A stretch of 64,000 nucleotides of DNA from Sphingobacterium corticibacterium (lineage in GTDB: Bacteria > Bacteroidota > Bacteroidia > Sphingobacteriales > Sphingobacteriaceae): assembly GCF_004208525.1 (NCBI RefSeq), contig NZ_SGIT01000005.1:62001-126000 (forward strand), read 5' to 3'. Made by a program: the position numbers and the translations under genes. Position 1 is the first letter of the stretch, and each line of letters begins with the position of its first letter. Positions 60,758-64,000 of the stretch are shown here, in pieces. Below the pieces are notes generated by a model that searched no databases, was not told the DNA's origin, and saw only the letters and a program-made list of their open reading frames with translations.

Positions 60758-60801
60758 GATGTAAATAATACGGAAATGAGGACACAATGATTATTTACAT
60801 C
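60758..60801 (+). promoter_or_regulatory. 5'-leader hairpin upstream of ccmE
   Basis: GATGTAAATAAT (60758-60769) pairs with ATTATTTACATC (60790-60801); 20-nt loop, no T-run. It is either a leader structure or a protein-binding inverted repeat. Confidence 0.5.
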
Positions 60802-60834
60802 GGACTCTCATCAGCCATTAAAAAAAATAATTAG

Positions 60835-61260
60835 ATGAAAAAAAGCTCAATTATCTTAATTGTTATCATCGCTATAGCGATTGCGATGATTGTTGTTATT
60901 TATACTGACTCTAGTACATATTCTACTTTTACGGAAGCAAAAGAGAAAAAAACAGAGCTTTACGTCGTGGGTGTCCTAAATAAAGAGAGAGACTTATATT
61001 ACGATCCGATTAAGGACGCCAATCATTTTTCTTTCTACATGTATGATAATGATAGTACAGAATGCCAAGTCGTGTTTAGGGGCTCTAAGCCTCAAGACAT
61101 TGAGCGGTCTGAACAAATCGTGCTTACTGGTAAAATGGAAGGTGATGTATTTCATGCGAGTAAGATATTAATGAAATGCCCATCTAAATATAACGAAGAT
61201 GAAGTGGAAGTCATTGAAACAAGTGTAGCGCCTGCAACGGCATTTTTGGGTCGCGAATAG
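60835..61260 (+). CDS. ccmE: Cytochrome c maturation haem chaperone CcmE-like
   Basis: 141 residues. One N-terminal membrane anchor (IILIVIIAIAIAMIVVIY) and a small periplasmic OB-fold-like part: TELYVVGVLNKERDLYYDP, FSFYMYDNDSTECQVVF, SEQIVLTGKMEGDVFHASKILMKCPSKY. The KCPSKY near the C-terminus is the CcmE hallmark. The usual haem-binding HxxxY is not obvious in the standard form; the nearest is in YDPIKDANHFSFYMY. ccmF follows. Confidence 0.85.
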   Translation: MKKSSIILIVIIAIAIAMIVVIYTDSSTYSTFTEAKEKKTELYVVGVLNKERDLYYDPIKDANHFSFYMYDNDSTECQVVFRGSKPQDIERSEQIVLTGKMEGDVFHASKILMKCPSKYNEDEVEVIETSVAPATAFLGRE

Positions 61261-61314
61261 CGACAATCCTATTTGTGGATCATCTTTAGATATTTTTTAC
61301 ATTTATTTTGAACA

Positions 61315-63792
61315 ATGGACGTTAACTACGTTGGAGAACATCTTTTACCGGGAAAAATCGGTCAGTTTTTTGTGATTCTTTCCTTTGGTGCTGCCCTTTT
61401 TTCACTTATCAGCTATTTTTTCGCTACACGTGAACCCGAGGTTAAATCGTGGAAAACACTTGCCCGGATTGGCTTTTGGACTAATTTAGTCTCTGTTGTG
61501 GCTATTGGTACCATTCTATTCTACCTCATTTACAATCACTATTTTGAATACCACTACGTTTGGGCGCATTCTTCAAAATCACTCCCGACCCACTACATCA
61601 TTTCTTCTTTTTGGGAAGGACAGGAAGGGAGTTTTTGGCTCTGGATGTTCTGGCAAATCGTATTAGGCGTTATCCTCGTATTTAAGGCCAAAAGTTGGGA
61701 AGCACCGGTTATGACGTTCGTTATGCTGTGTCAAGTTTTCTTGGGCTCTATGTTGATCGGCGTAGAAATATTGGGATCCCGTATCGGGAGTTCCCCTTTT
61801 ATTCTGCTACGGGATGCTATGCAAGGCCCAGTTTTTACCCGACCTGATTACTTAAGTATGATTGGAGATGGACGCGGATTAAATCCCTTATTACAGAACT
61901 ACTGGATGGTTATTCACCCTCCTACCTTATTTCTCGGCTTTGCCTCCATGATTGTTCCTTTTGCGTACGCAGCATCTGGTCTTTGGCTTAGGCGTTACAA
62001 AGAGTGGATGAAACCGGGATTACCTTGGGCACTTTTTGCTGTTATGATTTTAGGAGCAGGTATTATTATGGGATCTTTCTGGGCATATGAAGCACTGAAT
62101 TTCGGTGGTTTCTGGGCATGGGATCCGGTAGAAAATGTATCGATTATTCCTTGGTTAACATTAATCGCTGCTGTCCATGTAATGCTTGCTTATCGCAATT
62201 CAGGACATGGATTCTTTACAGCTACTTTATTAACGATGATTAGTTTTGTACTCGTCATTTATGCTTCCTACCTCACAAGAAGTGGCATATTGGGAGAAAC
62301 ATCAGTTCACTCCTTTACCAGCTTAGGGATGTCGGGCCAGCTCATCGTCTTCAATCTCATTTATCTGGTATTGATGGTCGTAATGCTCGTGTGGCGAAAC
62401 AAAGAGATGCCATCTTCCAAACAAGAAGAAGATATCTATTCCCGCGAATTCTGGTTATTTATTGGCGGGTTAGTATTAACGGTCGCTTGCATACAAATGA
62501 TAGCAACTACCTCTATTCCGGTATTTAATGCTTTGTTTGGCACAAAAGTCGCTCCTCCAGTAGATCCCATTCCACATTATAACAAATGGCAAGGTGCTTT
62601 TGCCGTGGTGATTATGCTCGTAACAGCATTCACACAATTTTTAAAATATAAAAAAACAGATCCTAAGAAATTTTGGGCATCTACATTAGCCTCTTTTCTA
62701 TTTGCGGTTATACTAAGTGCTATAATTGTTTATTTCACGAAGACATATACCAACGTGATGTATATCCTGTTGACGTTGACTTGTATATTTTGTCTATTAG
62801 CGAATATGCGTGTTTTCGGCGATGCGTTGAAAGGTAAATGGCGATTAGCAGGATCTGCTGTTGCACATATCGGATTTGCATTATTGCTATTGGGAGCACT
62901 TATCGCTGCGGCAACAAACGAGGTGATCTCGATTAATGAGAGCCGCTACATACAAGTACAGAACTTTGGCCAGGAAGGTGACAAATTCTCCGACCCGGGC
63001 GAAAATCTGTTTTTGACAGAGGGTGAGCCTAAACAAATGGGGAACTACCGAATTACCTATGTCGGCGATAGTGTAGCTCCTCCTAATGTGTATTATAAAA
63101 TTTTATATGAACGCATCGATGAGGAGACGGGGAATGTAAAGGAATCGTTTGTATTACGTCCATTTGCACAACACAACCCCGAAATGGGAGGTCTAATCGG
63201 TACGCCCGATACCCGCCACTACCTGACACATGATATTTATACCTTGATCACCGCAGCAGCCGCAGAATCACAGGTGCAAGCGGAAAACATTCCGGCTGAA
63301 GAGCAGACCGGCTATGAAGATTATGATGAACCCGCAACCTATCAGGTGGGCATTGGTGATACGCTGCGTTACAGAAATGGGTTTTATATCATTGAGGGCA
63401 TTAATAGAGATGCTACGTTGAATAATATTCCTAAAGGAGCGGACGATATTATTGTCGGATTGAAAATTAAGGTCATTGCTGCGGACGAAAAAGAATATAA
63501 TATAGAACCAATTTTCCTAATAAAGGATGGACACAGTTATGATTTTAATAAAGATGTCGCGGAACAAGGGCTTCGTTTCCGTTTTACGAACATCCTACCA
63601 AAAGAGGATAAATTGGAAATTATGCTGTATCAAAAGCCGTTACCGGAGAAAAAATGGATTGTTTTTAAAGCAATTAAATTCCCTTATATCAACTTCTTCT
63701 GGGCCGGCACGATCATTATGACCATCGGTTTCATGATGGCCATCTATCGTCGTCTAAAAGATGCAAAGATCTCTAAACAAAATCCTGTGTAA
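61315..63792 (+). CDS. ccmF: Cytochrome c-type biogenesis protein CcmF/CcsA family
   Basis: 825 residues with about 13-15 membrane segments. The WWD domain is visible: GGFWAWDPVENVSIIPWLT, and the haem-coordinating His motifs are in MVIHPPTLFLGF, AAVHVMLAYRN and TSVHSFTSLG. A C-terminal periplasmic domain (about 535-790) precedes the last TM. It ligates haem from CcmE to apocytochrome c. The stop overlaps the next start (TAATG), so the next gene is co-translated. Confidence 0.92.
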   Translation: MDVNYVGEHLLPGKIGQFFVILSFGAALFSLISYFFATREPEVKSWKTLARIGFWTNLVSVVAIGTILFYLIYNHYFEYHYVWAHSSKSLPTHYIISSFWEGQEGSFWLWMFWQIVLGVILVFKAKSWEAPVMTFVMLCQVFLGSMLIGVEILGSRIGSSPFILLRDAMQGPVFTRPDYLSMIGDGRGLNPLLQNYWMVIHPPTLFLGFASMIVPFAYAASGLWLRRYKEWMKPGLPWALFAVMILGAGIIMGSFWAYEALNFGGFWAWDPVENVSIIPWLTLIAAVHVMLAYRNSGHGFFTATLLTMISFVLVIYASYLTRSGILGETSVHSFTSLGMSGQLIVFNLIYLVLMVVMLVWRNKEMPSSKQEEDIYSREFWLFIGGLVLTVACIQMIATTSIPVFNALFGTKVAPPVDPIPHYNKWQGAFAVVIMLVTAFTQFLKYKKTDPKKFWASTLASFLFAVILSAIIVYFTKTYTNVMYILLTLTCIFCLLANMRVFGDALKGKWRLAGSAVAHIGFALLLLGALIAAATNEVISINESRYIQVQNFGQEGDKFSDPGENLFLTEGEPKQMGNYRITYVGDSVAPPNVYYKILYERIDEETGNVKESFVLRPFAQHNPEMGGLIGTPDTRHYLTHDIYTLITAAAAESQVQAENIPAEEQTGYEDYDEPATYQVGIGDTLRYRNGFYIIEGINRDATLNNIPKGADDIIVGLKIKVIAADEKEYNIEPIFLIKDGHSYDFNKDVAEQGLRFRFTNILPKEDKLEIMLYQKPLPEKKWIVFKAIKFPYINFFWAGTIIMTIGFMMAIYRRLKDAKISKQNPV

Positions 63793-64000
63793 TGACCATT
63801 GTTATTTTAGGTAGTGGAAATGTGGCTACACATATAGGAAAAGCTTTCCACGCACTTGGACACCAAATTTTACAAGTGTATAGCAGAGATAAGGCCAATG
63901 CAAATGCATTGGCTTCTGTTTTAAACGCCGACACAGTAGACGTGGTTAGCGAAATCACCGATAGCGCAGATTTATATCTTATCGCTGTCGCAGATCAAGC
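63792..64000 (+). CDS. Rossmann-like/DUF2520-type protein, 3' truncated by window edge
   Basis: Starts at ATG 63792, overlapping the ccmF stop. The first ~69 residues read MTIVILGSGNVATHIGKAF, HQILQVYSRDKANANAL, and ADLYLIAVADQA. This is an NAD(P)-binding GxGxxx fold like ProC/F420-dependent reductases, as found in Rossmann-DUF2520 proteins. The C-terminus is outside the window. Function unknown. Confidence 0.75.
   Translation, partial: MTIVILGSGNVATHIGKAFHALGHQILQVYSRDKANANALASVLNADTVDVVSEITDSADLYLIAVADQ

Overview
The window comes from a Bacteroidota chromosome, most likely Sphingobacteriaceae (relatives of Sphingobacterium, Olivibacter or Parapedobacter). The evidence is moderate G+C, promoters of the TTTG-N20-TAnnTTTG type, large families of FtsX/MacB-like permeases, BshA, an M56-TonB/BlaI pair, LytS/LytTR signalling, and the gene orders rpmF-plsX-fabH-accB-accC and pyrH-frr.

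Layout. Positions 1-15.9 kb hold six tandem FtsX/MacB-type permease genes, the first cut by the window edge, interrupted by one DUF4143-type ATPase. A seventh permease (24.06 kb) and the only ABC ATPase of this family (26.5 kb) lie 8 kb further on. Two of the permease transcription units have sigma-54 (-24/-12) promoters preceded by the same pair of palindromes.

Positions 15.9-24.0 kb, between the permease blocks, are accessory DNA: a VapB antitoxin with only the tail of its VapC toxin left, a fibronectin-III-like protein, an inverted-repeat element, then the most interesting locus of the window (17.78-21.06 kb). It reads left to right as: a consensus housekeeping promoter, a long non-coding leader with a boxA-like antitermination site, ten degenerate 20-bp repeats ending in CACAAC at about 60-66 bp spacing, a tracrRNA-like segment with an anti-repeat inside the array, a strong hairpin, an ECF-like sigma factor gene with a duplicated region 4, and a TnpB/Cas12f-like gene. 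In the latter the RuvC acidic residues are replaced and the C-terminal zinc ribbon and RuvC-III are absent. I read this as an RNA-guided transcription-activation system (nuclease-dead Cas12f plus sigma factor) whose guides come from a CRISPR-like array. A CotH-family lipoprotein gene follows directly.

Positions 27-64 kb are mostly core genome: SirB1-like protein, two tandem propeller lipoproteins, queH, DUF177-rpmF-plsX-fabH-accB-accC, tatC, rpiB, an M28 peptidase, an aldo/keto reductase, a YtrA/GntR-controlled ABC operon with its operator, dnaJ(cbpA)-cbpM, purC, a metacaspase with a CHAT-domain remnant, an M56-TonB/BlaI pair with an 18-bp-arm operator, a LytS/LytTR two-component pair, arfB, bshA, pyrH-frr, a sugar-isomerase-like lipoprotein, sixA, a YyaL-type protein, slyD, mnmD, ccmE and ccmF, and the start of a Rossmann/DUF2520 gene cut by the right edge. 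No rRNA or tRNA gene was seen.
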